This document shows positions 17,064-26,411 of a DNA stretch of 63,703 nucleotides, in pieces (position 1 is the first letter of the stretch; every line of letters begins with the position of its first letter). The DNA lies in the NCBI RefSeq assembly GCF_017614965.1, contig NZ_WVUG01000015.1, forward strand, positions 1 through 63,703. The letters run 5' to 3'. This DNA comes from Streptomyces griseorubiginosus. GTDB lineage: Bacteria > Actinomycetota > Actinomycetes > Streptomycetales > Streptomycetaceae. The notes under the pieces were generated by a model, which worked only from the letters and a program-made list of their open reading frames with translations, did no database searches and was not told the DNA's origin. The position numbers and the translations under genes are program-made.

Positions 17064-18065
17064 TCACCGCTCGGTGAAGATCCCGGCCAGCCGGCGGTAC
17101 GACTCCAGCAGTGCCGACCGGTCGTACGTGCTCGTCGTGACCAGGACCTCCTGGGCTCCCGTCTCCTTCAGCAGTGTCTCCAGCTCATGGGCGACCTGCT
17201 CCTCGGTCCCGGCGAGCTGGCCGGTGAGCCCGGACTCGTAGAAACCGCGTTCCCTCTCCGTCATCGTCAGCGCCTCGACGCGCTCGGCCGGCGGCAGCGG
17301 CGGGAACGTGCCGTGCGTGCGCGAGTACGCCATCGACCAGGCCTCCGGGATCAGCAGCCGCCGCGCCTCCTCCGGCGTGCCGGCCACCGCGATCGTGCCC
17401 GAGATGACGACGTACGGCTCCCGGGCCCAGGGGGAGGGGCGGAACCGTTCCCGGTAGTGATCGATGCCGCGCCGCATCTTCTCCCTGTTCCGGAGGTCGC
17501 CGATGACCATCGGCAGACCGGCGCGGGCGGCGATCGCGGCGCCCTCGCCCATCGCCAGCACGAAGGGCGGCACGGACAGCCCCTCGGCGGGGCGCGCGTG
17601 CACGCCGGTGGGGGACGTTCCGGTGAACCAGCCGAGCAGTTCCTGCAGTTGGCCGGCGAAGTCCTCGGCGTCCCCCTTGTCGCGGCCCAGCGCCCTGCGC
17701 ACCCCGTCGGTGAAGCCCACGGACCGCCCCAGCCCCATGTCGATCCGGCCCGGGAACAGTGATTCCAGCACCCCGAACTGCTCGGCCACCACGAGGGGTT
17801 GATGATTGGGCAGCATCACACCACCGGTGCCGACCCGTATGGTCCGAGTCGCCGCCGCGACGGCGGAGGCCAGCACGGTCGGCGCGGAACCGGCGACCCC
17901 GGGCACGCCATGGTGCTCCGACACCCAGAAACGGTGATACCCGAGTCCCTCCAGTTCCCGCGCCAGCCGCACGGTGTCCCGCAGCGCCTCCGCGCCGGTG
18001 TGCCCCTCACGGGTCCGGGAACGGTCGAGAACGGAGAAACGGGTCCGGGCGATCAGGGAGCTCAT
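17064..18065 (-). CDS. LLM class flavin-dependent oxidoreductase (MsnO8 family)
   Basis: A 333-residue luciferase-like monooxygenase using reduced flavin. The TIM-barrel landmarks are LARELEGLGYHRFWVSEHHG (about residues 36-55), VGTGGVMLPNHQPLVVAEQF and FPGRIDMGLGRSVG. The subgroup is annotated as MsnO8-type in many actinobacteria, without a known general substrate. The start at 18065 matches family N-termini (MSSLIARTRFSVLDRSR). It diverges from the glycosyltransferase gene with 165 bp between starts. There is no partner flavin reductase nearby. Confidence 0.87.
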   Translation of the reverse strand: MSSLIARTRFSVLDRSRTREGHTGAEALRDTVRLARELEGLGYHRFWVSEHHGVPGVAGSAPTVLASAVAAATRTIRVGTGGVMLPNHQPLVVAEQFGVLESLFPGRIDMGLGRSVGFTDGVRRALGRDKGDAEDFAGQLQELLGWFTGTSPTGVHARPAEGLSVPPFVLAMGEGAAIAARAGLPMVIGDLRNREKMRRGIDHYRERFRPSPWAREPYVVISGTIAVAGTPEEARRLLIPEAWSMAYSRTHGTFPPLPPAERVEALTMTERERGFYESGLTGQLAGTEEQVAHELETLLKETGAQEVLVTTSTYDRSALLESYRRLAGIFTER

Positions 18066-18230
18066 ACAAGCTTCAACACCTGACGGACCCCAGGATTCCT
18101 GCCCCTGCCCCTGCCCCGACGCTCGGAGATGACATCGACGTATAGCGCACCGGGGGACTTGCGGCAAGGCCCCCCATGGGCCGCAGAATCGCCTGCCGGG
18201 ACCAGGACCTGCGGAAACGGGGAGGTTGAC

Positions 18231-19448
18231 ATGCGTGTGGTGCTGACGGCGTGGGGGTCGCGTGGGGACGTGGAGCCGCTGGCGGGACTCGCGGTGGCCT
18301 TGCGCGAACTCGGTGCGGAAGTGCGGGTGTGCGTGCCCGCGGACGAGGAGTTCGCACAGGTGCTGGACCGTGCCGGCGTACCGCTGGTGCCGCTCGGGCC
18401 GACGGTGCGTTCCATCGTGACCCGTCCGAAGCCGCCGGGGGCGGCGGCCGCCTTCCAGCTCGCGCCCGAGTTGGTGGCCGCTCGGTTCGAGACGCTCACC
18501 ACGGCGGCCGAGGGATGCGACGTCCTGCTGGCGACCGGCCTGATGCCGTCGGGGGCACGGTCGGTGGCCGAGAAGCTCGGCGTCCGGTACGCGTTCGCCT
18601 GCTTCCACCCCTTCGGGCTGCCGTCGAAGCACTTCCGCCCGGGGGCGCGGCCGGGCACGCCCTCCCCGGATGACGAGACCGACCTCGAGGTGCTGTGGGA
18701 GCAGGACGGCCAACGGGTCAACCAGTTGTACGGCGAGGTGGAGAACCGCCACCGCGCCGCGATCGGTCTGCCGCCGCTCGACAGCGTCCGGGACTACGCC
18801 CTGACCGGCCCGGCGCTGCTGGCCGCGGACCCGCTGCTGGCTCCGTGGAAGGACCTGACCAACCTCGAACTCGTCCAGACCGGCGCGTGGTTCCTGCCGG
18901 ACGACCGCCCGCTCCCGCCCGACCTGGAGACCTTCCTCGACGCCGGCGAACCGCCGGTCTACGTCGGCTTCGGCAGCATGGCCATGCACTCCTCGCCTGA
19001 CCTTCCCCAGGTCGCCGTCGAGGCGGTGCGCGCCCACGGCCGGCGTCTGCTGCTCTCCCGCGGCTGGGCCGGCCTGGCCTCGGTCGACGACCGGGACGAC
19101 TGCTTCGTCCTGGGCGAGGCCAACCATCAGGCCCTGTTCGGCCGGGTCGCGGCCGTCGTGCACCACGGAGGCGCGGGAACCACGCAGACGGCCGCCCGGG
19201 CCGGGGCGCCCCAGGTGATCGTCCCCCAGATCGTGGACCAGCCGCGCTGGGCCGCGCGCGTCGCCGAACTGGGCATCGGCGCCGCGCACGACGGCCCGAC
19301 ACCGACCGTCGAGTCCCTCTCCGCCGCCCTTAGGACGGCACTGACCCCACAGACGCAGGACCGCGCGAGGTCCGTGGCCGCCAGGGTCCGCACGGACGGA
19401 GCGAAGGTGGCCGCCCAGCTGCTGCTCGACGGGTTTCCGGACGCCTGA
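18231..19448 (+). CDS. Macrolide-type glycosyltransferase (GT1/MGT family)
   Basis: A 405-residue GT-B enzyme. The N-domain starts MRVVLTAWGSRGDVEPLAGL, a typical acceptor-domain opening in which GSRGDVEP recurs across GT1/GT28 enzymes. The donor domain contains VYVGFGSMAMHS and the nucleotide-sugar motif VHHGGAGTTQTAARAGAPQV. ATG 18231 has GGGGAGG upstream. The sugar donor is probably a UDP- or TDP-sugar. Without a biosynthetic cluster around it, a drug-inactivating or lipid/polyketide-modifying role is as likely as natural-product tailoring. Confidence 0.87.
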   Translation: MRVVLTAWGSRGDVEPLAGLAVALRELGAEVRVCVPADEEFAQVLDRAGVPLVPLGPTVRSIVTRPKPPGAAAAFQLAPELVAARFETLTTAAEGCDVLLATGLMPSGARSVAEKLGVRYAFACFHPFGLPSKHFRPGARPGTPSPDDETDLEVLWEQDGQRVNQLYGEVENRHRAAIGLPPLDSVRDYALTGPALLAADPLLAPWKDLTNLELVQTGAWFLPDDRPLPPDLETFLDAGEPPVYVGFGSMAMHSSPDLPQVAVEAVRAHGRRLLLSRGWAGLASVDDRDDCFVLGEANHQALFGRVAAVVHHGGAGTTQTAARAGAPQVIVPQIVDQPRWAARVAELGIGAAHDGPTPTVESLSAALRTALTPQTQDRARSVAARVRTDGAKVAAQLLLDGFPDA

Positions 19449-19508
19449 GCGGGCCGGTCCCGCGTGGGCGTGAGTGAGTGGTGGAAGGTGTCTGCCTAAG
19501 GTGGGGAC

Positions 19509-20000
19509 GTGACCGACAGCAGTGATCGTCCCCTCGCCGTCTTCGACCTGGACAACACCCTCGCCGACACCGCCCACCGTCAGCGCTTCCTGGAGCGCAG
19601 GCCGCGGGACTGGGACGCCTTCTTCGCCGCCGCGCCGCAGGACCCGCCGATCGCGGAGGGCATCGCGCTGGTGCTGGAGAGCGCGAAGGAGTGCGAGGTG
19701 CTCTATCTGACGGGGCGGCCCGAGCGCTGCCGCCGGGACACGCTCGCTTGGCTGACGGCGCAAGGGCTGCCGGACGGACGGGTGTTCATGCGGCGCAACG
19801 ACGACCGCAGGCCGGCCCGGCGCACCAAGCTGGAGATCCTCCGCCGTCTCGCCCGTACCCGGGAGATCGGTGTGTTCGTGGACGACGACGAGCTGGTGTG
19901 CGAGGACGCGGAACGGGCCGGGTTCCGGGTCGTACGGGCGCGCTGGACCGCCCCCTCCGCGGCGCTGAGGAAGGCGCAGGAGGGGGAGGGGCGTACCTGA
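19509..20000 (+). CDS. HAD superfamily phosphatase (PNKP-like phosphatase domain)
   Basis: A 163-residue HAD-fold hydrolase. Motif I is FDLDNTLADT with both catalytic aspartates, motif II is YLTGRP, a lysine follows in KLEILRRL, and motif IV is VFVDDDELVCEDA. The lack of a large cap domain and the LTGRPERCRRDTLAWL stretch resemble polynucleotide-kinase 3'-phosphatase-like and YqeG/acid-phosphatase groups. GTG 19509 is the only reasonable start. The substrate is unknown. It is convergent with the dodecin gene, 29 bp away. Confidence 0.8.
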   Translation: MTDSSDRPLAVFDLDNTLADTAHRQRFLERRPRDWDAFFAAAPQDPPIAEGIALVLESAKECEVLYLTGRPERCRRDTLAWLTAQGLPDGRVFMRRNDDRRPARRTKLEILRRLARTREIGVFVDDDELVCEDAERAGFRVVRARWTAPSAALRKAQEGEGRT

Positions 20001-20029
20001 GGTTCGGGGAAGGCCTGTGAAGCGGTCCG

Positions 20030-20245
20030 TCAGTCGGACTCGTCGAGCCGGAAGCCCACCTTCAGGCCCACCTGCCAGTGCGCGATCTCTCCCTCCTCGA
20101 TCTGGCCGCGTACCTGCACCACCTCGAACCAGTCCAGATTGCGCAGCGTCCGGGACGCCCGGCTGATGCCGTTGCGGATGGCCTGGTCGACGCCGTCCGG
20201 CGAGGTGCCGACGATCTCGGTGACCCGGTAGGTGTGGTTCGACAT
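20030..20245 (-). CDS. Dodecin (flavin-storage protein)
   Basis: A 71-residue member of the dodecin family, which assembles into hollow dodecamers that bind FMN, FAD or their breakdown products. It starts MSNHTYRVTEIVGTSPDGVD, has ISRASRTLRNLDWFEVVQVR with the tryptophan that stacks on the flavin in the family, and ends VGLKVGFRLDE. The length is normal. It diverges from the solute-binding lipoprotein gene. Confidence 0.93.
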   Translation of the reverse strand: MSNHTYRVTEIVGTSPDGVDQAIRNGISRASRTLRNLDWFEVVQVRGQIEEGEIAHWQVGLKVGFRLDESD

Positions 20246-20377
20246 GCGGGTGCTCCTCTCCGTACGCCCCTGATGACCGGAGCGTCACGTGTGTCGCGCG
20301 TCACTCCACCGTGCCCCAAGCTGCGGCGGAGCGCGAGACGTCCGGTTGCTCGGCCCGGCGCCCCTTGACGCCCGGTA

Positions 20378-20391
20378 TTGGTCCATACCAA
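20378..20391 (+). promoter_or_regulatory. DasR-like (dre) operator
   Basis: TTGGTCCATACCAA is an inverted repeat with TTGGT and ACCAA arms. With flanks it matches 13 of 16 positions of the DasR consensus A(C/T)TGGTCTAGACCA(G/A)T. It lies 86 bp upstream of the start of the solute-binding protein gene and just after a TTGACG (20365-20370). GntR-family regulators with related sites are an alternative. Confidence 0.55.
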
Positions 20392-20476
20392 ACTCCCGAG
20401 CACGCCCGTACGAGCTACCGCTCGTCCCCCCACGCCGGGACCTTCGCCCTGTCCGTCAGACAGAACAGGACCCTCC

Positions 20477-21736
20477 GTGAGACGTCGAAGCCTGCTCTCC
20501 CTCGCCTCCCTCGGTCTGCTCGGCGGGTGCGGACTCATGCCGGGCGGGGAAGGCAGACGCACCGTCACCGTGTGGCTGATGAAGGACAGCGCCTCGCAGG
20601 ACTTCCTGCACCGCTTCACCGAGGCCTTCGAGCGCGACAACAGCCACCTGCGCCTGGACATCCGCATCCAGCAGTGGAGCGGCATCGGCCAGAAGGTCCA
20701 GCGCGCGCTCGACGACGACTCGGGCGCCGGTCCCGACGTCATCGAGGTCGGCAACACCCAGGTCCCGCAGTACGTCGAGGACGACCGGCTGCTGGACCTG
20801 ACACTGGAGTCGGCCCTGCACTGGGGCGGCCGCGACTGGCTGCCCGGCCTCGCCGAGCCGGGGCAGCTCATGTCCCACCAGTACGGCATCCCCTGGTACG
20901 CGGCCAACCGTGTCGTCATCTACCGCAAGGACCTCTTCGCGAAGGCCGGCATCACCTCCCCGCCCCGCACGCACGACGAGTGGCTCACCGTCACCGAACG
21001 CCTCAACTCCGGTGGCATACAGGGCATTTACCTCGCGGGACAGGACTGGTACACCCTGGCCGGCTTCATCTGGGAGGAGGGGGGCGGCCTGGCGGACGAC
21101 GGGGACAGCGACGGCGCCGGCTGGCGGGGCTCGCTGGACACCCCGGCCGCCCTGCGCGGCATGGACTTCTACCGGCGCCTGCAGGCACTCGGCCACGGTC
21201 CGACCGGCGCCGACGAGGAACACCCGCCCCAGGCCGGCGTGTTCGCCAAGGGGCGGGTCGCACAGATCATCGCGCTGCCCGGTCTGGCCCGCACCGTCGT
21301 CCAGCAGAACCCCGGCCTGCAGGGCAAGCTGGGCTTCTTCCCGGTGCCGGGCAAGGTCGCCGGGCGGCCCGGTGCCGTCTTCATCGGCGGCTCCGACCTC
21401 GTCGTACCGAACAACACCCGCGAACGGGACGGTGCGGTGGCCGTCGTCGCCGCGCTCACCGGCGCCAGATGGGACACCGAGCTGGCGCGCGCCATGAACT
21501 ACGTCCCCAACAAGAGGTCCCTCGCCCGGCACGTCGCCGGTGAGGAGGGGGTCGCGGCCATGGCGGCCGGCGCCGCACGGGGCCGGGCGACCCCCGCCAC
21601 CCCGCAGTGGGGCGCGGTCGAGGAGGACAACCCGATCAAGCACTACATGACGCGGGTGCTCACCGGCGCGGACCCGGCGACCGAGGCCCGCAAGGCCTCC
21701 CGGCGCATCACGGCGGTCCTGAACCGCCTGGACTGA
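20477..21736 (+). CDS. ABC-type sugar-binding lipoprotein without permease genes
   Basis: A 419-residue family 1 extracellular solute-binding protein anchored outside the membrane. The GTG start at 20477 gives VRRRSLLSLASLGLLGGCG, a lipoprotein signal with lipobox LGGC at about residue 18. The body begins VTVWLMKDSASQDFLHRF and includes YGIPWYAANRVVIYRKDLF and AGVFAKGRVAQIIALPG, standard in oligosaccharide-binding proteins. No permease or ATPase lies beside it, so it must share a transporter encoded elsewhere, as many Streptomyces sugar importers share MsiK. The DasR-like site suggests control by N-acetylglucosamine metabolism. Confidence 0.87.
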   Translation: MRRRSLLSLASLGLLGGCGLMPGGEGRRTVTVWLMKDSASQDFLHRFTEAFERDNSHLRLDIRIQQWSGIGQKVQRALDDDSGAGPDVIEVGNTQVPQYVEDDRLLDLTLESALHWGGRDWLPGLAEPGQLMSHQYGIPWYAANRVVIYRKDLFAKAGITSPPRTHDEWLTVTERLNSGGIQGIYLAGQDWYTLAGFIWEEGGGLADDGDSDGAGWRGSLDTPAALRGMDFYRRLQALGHGPTGADEEHPPQAGVFAKGRVAQIIALPGLARTVVQQNPGLQGKLGFFPVPGKVAGRPGAVFIGGSDLVVPNNTRERDGAVAVVAALTGARWDTELARAMNYVPNKRSLARHVAGEEGVAAMAAGAARGRATPATPQWGAVEEDNPIKHYMTRVLTGADPATEARKASRRITAVLNRLD

Positions 21737-21748
21737 GGAGTCAGGCGG

Positions 21749-22711
21749 TCAGCGCACCACGCTCAGCGACAACGCGAACCGCCCTTCGTCGTCCGTCCAC
21801 CAGTGCTCCAGATCCAGCCCGGCGGAGGCCAGTTCGGCGCGCACGCCCTCCTTGCGGAACTTCGCCGACACCTCCGTGCGCAGCTCCTCGTCCTGCGCGA
21901 AGTCGACGGCGAGATCCAGCGCCGGGATCTTCACCGTCTGGGTGGTACGGGAGCGCAGCCGCATCTCGATCCACTCGTTCTCCCGGTCCCACAGGGCCAC
22001 GTGGTCGAAGGCGCCGGGATCGAAGTCGGCGTGCAGTTCCCGGTTGACGACGGTCAGGACGTTCTTGTTGAAGGCCGCCGTCACCCCGGCCGCGTCGTCG
22101 TACGCCCGCACCAGCACCTTCTCGTCCTTGACCAGGTCCGTGCCGAGCAGCAGCGCGTCACCGGGGGAGAGCAGGGAGCGGATCGCGGCGAAGAACGCTG
22201 CCCGCTCGACCGGCAGCAGGTTGCCGATCGTCCCGCCCAGGAAGGCGATCAGCCGGGGACCCGGCGTGTCCGGCAGGGCCAGACCCGCCGTGAAGTCGGC
22301 GATGAGAGCGTGGACCTGGAGCCCGGGGCGTTCGGCGATGAGCGCGTGCCCGGCCTGCGTGAGCGCGCTCTCGCTGACGTCCACGGGGACGTACGTGTGC
22401 AGGTCGCCGAGCGCCTCGATGATGTACCGGGTCTTCTCCGAGGAGCCGGAGCCCAGTTCGACGAGCGTACGGGCCCCGGTCGCCGCGGCGATCTCACCGG
22501 CGCGGGCGACGAGGATCTCGCGTTCGGCGCGGGTGGGGTAGTACTCCGGCAGCTCGGTGATCTGCTCGAAGAGCTCGCTGCCGTGGGCGTCGTAGAACCA
22601 CTTCGGCGGCAGGGTCTTCGGCGTGCCGGTCAGGCCCTGCTGGACGTCGGCGCGCAGGGCGGCGTCGGTGGCGTCCTCGGGCAGGGTGCGGGTGAGAAGG
22701 AACGGACTCAC
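21749..22711 (-). CDS. egtD: L-histidine N-alpha-methyltransferase EgtD
   Basis: A 320-residue SAM-dependent enzyme that trimethylates histidine to hercynine, the first committed step of ergothioneine synthesis. It contains LPPKWFYDAHGSELFEQI, YYPTRAEREIL, the SAM-binding LVELGSGSSEKTRYIIEAL, and LIAFLGGTIGNLLP, all family hallmarks. The GTG start at 22711 overlaps the egtC stop by four bases (GTGA), so it is the last gene of the egtABCD operon. Length agrees with characterised EgtD. Confidence 0.95.
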   Translation of the reverse strand: MSPFLLTRTLPEDATDAALRADVQQGLTGTPKTLPPKWFYDAHGSELFEQITELPEYYPTRAEREILVARAGEIAAATGARTLVELGSGSSEKTRYIIEALGDLHTYVPVDVSESALTQAGHALIAERPGLQVHALIADFTAGLALPDTPGPRLIAFLGGTIGNLLPVERAAFFAAIRSLLSPGDALLLGTDLVKDEKVLVRAYDDAAGVTAAFNKNVLTVVNRELHADFDPGAFDHVALWDRENEWIEMRLRSRTTQTVKIPALDLAVDFAQDEELRTEVSAKFRKEGVRAELASAGLDLEHWWTDDEGRFALSLSVVR

Positions 22712-23499
22712 GTACGGGGCTCCTTCGACGGTGCGGTGGCCAAGGCCTCGCTCGGCTCTTTGAGGGGGGTGAGCAGCACGTCGGTGCGGCTCGCCGCGAG
22801 CAGGGTGCGGTCGGGGACCTCCTGCCAGTGCGGATCGTCGTCGTAGGGCTCGGAGGCCACGACGGTGCTGCGGCCGGGGCAGGCGAGATACCAGAGGGTG
22901 TCGCCCCAGGCGGTGGCGGTGATGGTCTCGCCGTTGGTGAGCAGCAGGTTGAGCCGGGAACCGGGGGCCGCCTCGGCGACCTCCAGCACGGTGTCGGCCA
23001 GCGCCTGCCCCTCCTCGTCGCCGGCCCGCAGCCGGGCCAGGACCAGCGCCCACACGAGCGCCGAGTCGTTGCGGGCCTCCAGGGACAGCACGTCGACCGC
23101 GGGCAGGCTCTCCACCAGCGGTGCGAGCGACCGCGGCCAGCCCTTGACGGCACCGTTGTGGCTGAACAGCCAGGGCCCGGTGGCGAAGGGGGCCGCCGCG
23201 GCCTCCGCGTCGGCGCCCGACAGGGTCGCGTCGCGTACGGCGGCCAGCAGCGCGCCGGTGCGGATCACCCGCGCGAGGTCCGCGAAGGACAGGTCCGCCC
23301 AGATGGGTCCGGCACGCCGGTAACGGGCCGGCACCGGATCGCCCTCGGCATACCAGCCCACTCCGAAACCATCGGCGTTGACCGTCCCGTACCGCTGCCG
23401 CCGGGGCTCCCACGACTGGCGGTACAGGCTGTGCGCGGGCTCCACGAGGAGCCGGCCCAGCGGCTCCTCGGGGCCCAGATACGCCAGATGACGGCACAT
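22708..23499 (-). CDS. egtC: Ergothioneine amidohydrolase EgtC
   Basis: A 263-residue class II glutamine-amidotransferase-fold enzyme that removes the glutamyl group from gamma-glutamyl-hercynylcysteine sulfoxide. The nucleophile is Cys2 (MCRHLAYLGP), with VNADGFGVGWY and WLFSHNGAVKGW forming the glutamine site. It starts within the egtB stop (TGATG) and overlaps egtD by four bases. Confidence 0.93.
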   Translation of the reverse strand: MCRHLAYLGPEEPLGRLLVEPAHSLYRQSWEPRRQRYGTVNADGFGVGWYAEGDPVPARYRRAGPIWADLSFADLARVIRTGALLAAVRDATLSGADAEAAAAPFATGPWLFSHNGAVKGWPRSLAPLVESLPAVDVLSLEARNDSALVWALVLARLRAGDEEGQALADTVLEVAEAAPGSRLNLLLTNGETITATAWGDTLWYLACPGRSTVVASEPYDDDPHWQEVPDRTLLAASRTDVLLTPLKEPSEALATAPSKEPRT

Positions 23500-24818
23500 C
23501 AGACGTCTCCCGCGGACCGGGCGGTGCGGAACCCGGAGAAGATCTGCCGCCGGATCGGGTAGTCCCAGTTGCGGAACGTGCCCCGGCAGGCCACCGGGTC
23601 CACGGCGAACGAGCCGCCGCGCAGCACCTTGTACTCCGGTCCGAAGAACACCTCCGAGTACTCCTTGTACGGGAACGCCTCGAAGCCCGGGTACGGCAGG
23701 AAGTCGCTCGCCGTCCACTCCCACACGTCACCGATCAACTGCCGTACGCCGAGGGGTGATTCCCCGGCCGGGTAGCTGCCCGCCGGGGCCGGGCGCAGAT
23801 GCCGCTGACCGAGGTTGGCGTGCTCCGGGGCAGGGTCCGCGTCGCCCCACGGGTAGCGCATCGAGCGGTTCCCGGCCGGGTCGTGCCGGGCGGCCTTCTC
23901 CCACTCGGCCTCGGTGGGCAGCCGCCGCCCGGCCCAGCGGGCGTAGGCGTCGGCCTCGTACCAGCACACGTGGACGACCGGCTCGTCGGGCGGCACGACC
24001 TCGGTGACGCCGAAGCGGCGCCGCAGCCACTGCTTGCCGTCACGGCGCCAGAACAGCGGGGCCGTGATGGAGTGTTCGCGGATGTGCGCCCAGCCCTCCG
24101 CCGTCCACCAGCGTTCGTTGTCGTAGCCGCCGTCGTCGATGAACGCCTGGTAGGCGCCGTTCGTGACCGGTGTGGTGTCGATGTGGAAGGAAGCCACCTC
24201 GCGCCGGTGCGCGGGGCGTTCGTTGTCCAGCGCCCATGGCTCGCTGGAGGTGCCCATGGTGAACGGGCCGCCGGGGACGAGGACTTCGGCCGGGCCGGTG
24301 GACAGCGGAACCGGCTCCGGGTCGGGAGCCGTCAGGGCCTGCGGGCCCTTGCGGAGCTGATGGGTGATCAGCATCGTCTCGTCGTGCTGCTGTTCGTGCT
24401 GGGCGATCATCCCGAAGGCGAAGCCCGCCTCCGTCAGCCGGGTGCCGTGGAAGTCGGCGCGCTCCAGCACGTCCATCACCCGCCCGCGCACCTCGGCCGC
24501 GTAGGCGCGGGCCTCGGCCGGCGGCAGCAGCGGCAGCGAGGGCCGCTCCGAGCGCGGGTGCTCGAAGGCGTCGTACAGGCCGTCGATCTCGGGGCGCATC
24601 GCCTCCCGGCCGGCGACGCCCCGCAGCAGCCACAGCTCCTCCTGGTTGCCTATGTGGGCGAGGTCCCACACCAGCGGGGACATCAGCGGCGAGTGCTGGG
24701 CCGTGAGGTCGGGCTCCTCGACGCAGCTGGTCAGCAGCGTGGTGCGGGCGCGCGCGGTGGTCAGGGTGGTCAGGGCCCGCTCACGGAGCGTCTCGGCGTC
24801 GATGGCGGGGTCGGTCAT
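23499..24818 (-). CDS. egtB: Hercynine oxygenase EgtB
   Basis: A 439-residue non-haem iron sulfoxide synthase joining hercynine to gamma-glutamylcysteine with oxygen. The N-terminal DinB-like domain supplies iron ligands: PLVWDLAHIGNQEELWLLR and the HX3HXE motif HEQQHDE. The C-terminal formylglycine-generating-enzyme-like domain contains PGGPFTMGTSS, LPTEAEWEKAAR and VWEWTASDF. Stop and start overlaps with egtA (ATGA) and egtC (TGATG) show coupled translation. Confidence 0.95.
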   Translation of the reverse strand: MTDPAIDAETLRERALTTLTTARARTTLLTSCVEEPDLTAQHSPLMSPLVWDLAHIGNQEELWLLRGVAGREAMRPEIDGLYDAFEHPRSERPSLPLLPPAEARAYAAEVRGRVMDVLERADFHGTRLTEAGFAFGMIAQHEQQHDETMLITHQLRKGPQALTAPDPEPVPLSTGPAEVLVPGGPFTMGTSSEPWALDNERPAHRREVASFHIDTTPVTNGAYQAFIDDGGYDNERWWTAEGWAHIREHSITAPLFWRRDGKQWLRRRFGVTEVVPPDEPVVHVCWYEADAYARWAGRRLPTEAEWEKAARHDPAGNRSMRYPWGDADPAPEHANLGQRHLRPAPAGSYPAGESPLGVRQLIGDVWEWTASDFLPYPGFEAFPYKEYSEVFFGPEYKVLRGGSFAVDPVACRGTFRNWDYPIRRQIFSGFRTARSAGDV

Positions 24819-26122
24819 GTGCGGAGGTCCTTCCCGTGGGTGCGCCCGGCCGTGTCGTACACACGGTCGAGCAGCTCGTCGGCCGGGGTGCGGCCGTGAA
24901 CGACATAACGGTCCCGGTACGCCGTGACGGCGGCCGTGACCTCGGGGGTGGCGCCGATCCGGGGCAGTGCCTCGATCGCCGCGGCGAAACAGGTGACGGC
25001 CGCCTCGTGCAGCTCGGGGTCGGCGAGACCCGAGCGGGCCGCGTCCAGCCACAGCGGGTTGTGCGGCGCGGGCAGCGCCATGGCCCGCTCGGCCAGGGGT
25101 TTCACCGTGCGGTAGGCGGTCTCGGCGGCCCAGGGGTCGTCGAAGAGCGCCGTGGTCACGGCGAGCGGGACGATCCAGCCGTCCTCGCCGGGCTGCGCGT
25201 CGATCATGCGCAGCTCCAGGAAACCGCGTGGTCTGACCGGCGGGAACAGGGTCGTGATGTGGTAGTCCAGATCGGCGCGGGTGGGTCCGGGCGTGCGCGA
25301 CCTGGTCCACTCCCGGAAGGTCAGCCCCTCCGGAACGTCCCAGGGCGCGCCCTCGCGCCGTACGCACATCACCGGTGAGTCCAGGACGTGCCGGGCCCAG
25401 GCGGCACGCGGATCGCCCTCCAGCGGGGGGCCGCCCGCCCGGCCGGTGCCGATCTCCATCCAGGTCAGTTGCCGGGTGGAGCGCCAGCCCGTGGGCTCGC
25501 GGTCGGCCAGCGGCGAGTTGGCGAAGGCGGCCACCAGGACCGCGCCCAGCTGGTGCGCCAGCCACCAGCGCCGGCCGTGACCGAGGGGGCCGGGCTCCTC
25601 GTACCCGGCGTCCAGGCACACCTGCACCGACGCCGAGGTGCACATCATGCGGCGGCCGGCCGGACCGGTGCGGTCCAGGCAGGTCTCCATGGCGTCGTAG
25701 CGCGGCTCGTGCAGGAACCGGCGCGGGGAGTGCCAGGGGTCGTGTCCGATGCCGACCAGACCGAGACCGTGCCCGGCGAGCGCCGTACGGACGGCGTCGA
25801 GGTCGGCGGATACGGTACCGATGCACTCCGTCAGGGAGGCGGCGGGCGGCGAGCTCAGCTCCAGCTGGCCGCCGGGCTCTGTGGTGAGCGCCGACCTCAG
25901 GTGCACGGTCCGCAGGGCGGCGTAGGCCGCTCGGAGTCGTTCGTGTGTCACGGGGAGCCGCGGGTCGCGCAGCTCGTGGACGAGCCATTCCAGTTCGACC
26001 CCGACGCCTCGGGGCGGACCGGTCTTGAAACATATGCCCCGTACCAGGGCCTCCACCTCGGCTTCGGTGAGGGCGGTGCGAGGCTCCGTACAGTCGCTGC
26101 AGTCGGTCGCTGAATCGGACAT
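24815..26122 (-). CDS. egtA: Glutamate-cysteine ligase EgtA
   Basis: A 435-residue ATP-dependent ligase making gamma-glutamylcysteine for ergothioneine. The glutamate/metal-binding GVGVELEWLVHE, TEPGGQLELSSPP, and the central MMCTSASVQVCLDAG block are those of the GCS2/EgtA family. The ATG at 26122 follows AGAAGGGATCC. It is the first gene of the operon; egtE (the C-S lyase) is not present here, as is usual in Streptomyces. The 290-bp upstream gap separates it from a divergent PARG-like gene. Confidence 0.93.
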   Translation of the reverse strand: MSDSATDCSDCTEPRTALTEAEVEALVRGICFKTGPPRGVGVELEWLVHELRDPRLPVTHERLRAAYAALRTVHLRSALTTEPGGQLELSSPPAASLTECIGTVSADLDAVRTALAGHGLGLVGIGHDPWHSPRRFLHEPRYDAMETCLDRTGPAGRRMMCTSASVQVCLDAGYEEPGPLGHGRRWWLAHQLGAVLVAAFANSPLADREPTGWRSTRQLTWMEIGTGRAGGPPLEGDPRAAWARHVLDSPVMCVRREGAPWDVPEGLTFREWTRSRTPGPTRADLDYHITTLFPPVRPRGFLELRMIDAQPGEDGWIVPLAVTTALFDDPWAAETAYRTVKPLAERAMALPAPHNPLWLDAARSGLADPELHEAAVTCFAAAIEALPRIGATPEVTAAVTAYRDRYVVHGRTPADELLDRVYDTAGRTHGKDLRT

Positions 26123-26411
26123 GTCGGATCCCTTCTGAGGTTCCACCGTGCCGTCGACCGGGGCGCCGGGGCTCCCGGACGGCGACACCCGTCCCACCCA
26201 AAACCCTCGCGCCGATTCGCACAAGGGTGCGTACCGGCACGTTCCGACTCGGTAATCTCCTCGATCCGGGTGTTTTCTGCGGTTTTCCTGGGTGTTCACG
26301 AGTGCGGAAAACTCTGTTGCACCGCATGTCCAGCATCACCCAGGATGCGTGCATGAGCACGACGGGGGAGCGCGCACGGCGCGCGCGCACGGCGCCGACG
26401 GGGGTGGCGCC

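Noticed and set aside
18231..19448. Glycosyltransferase as part of a macrolide biosynthetic cluster
   Set aside because: No polyketide synthase, deoxysugar or tailoring genes are nearby.
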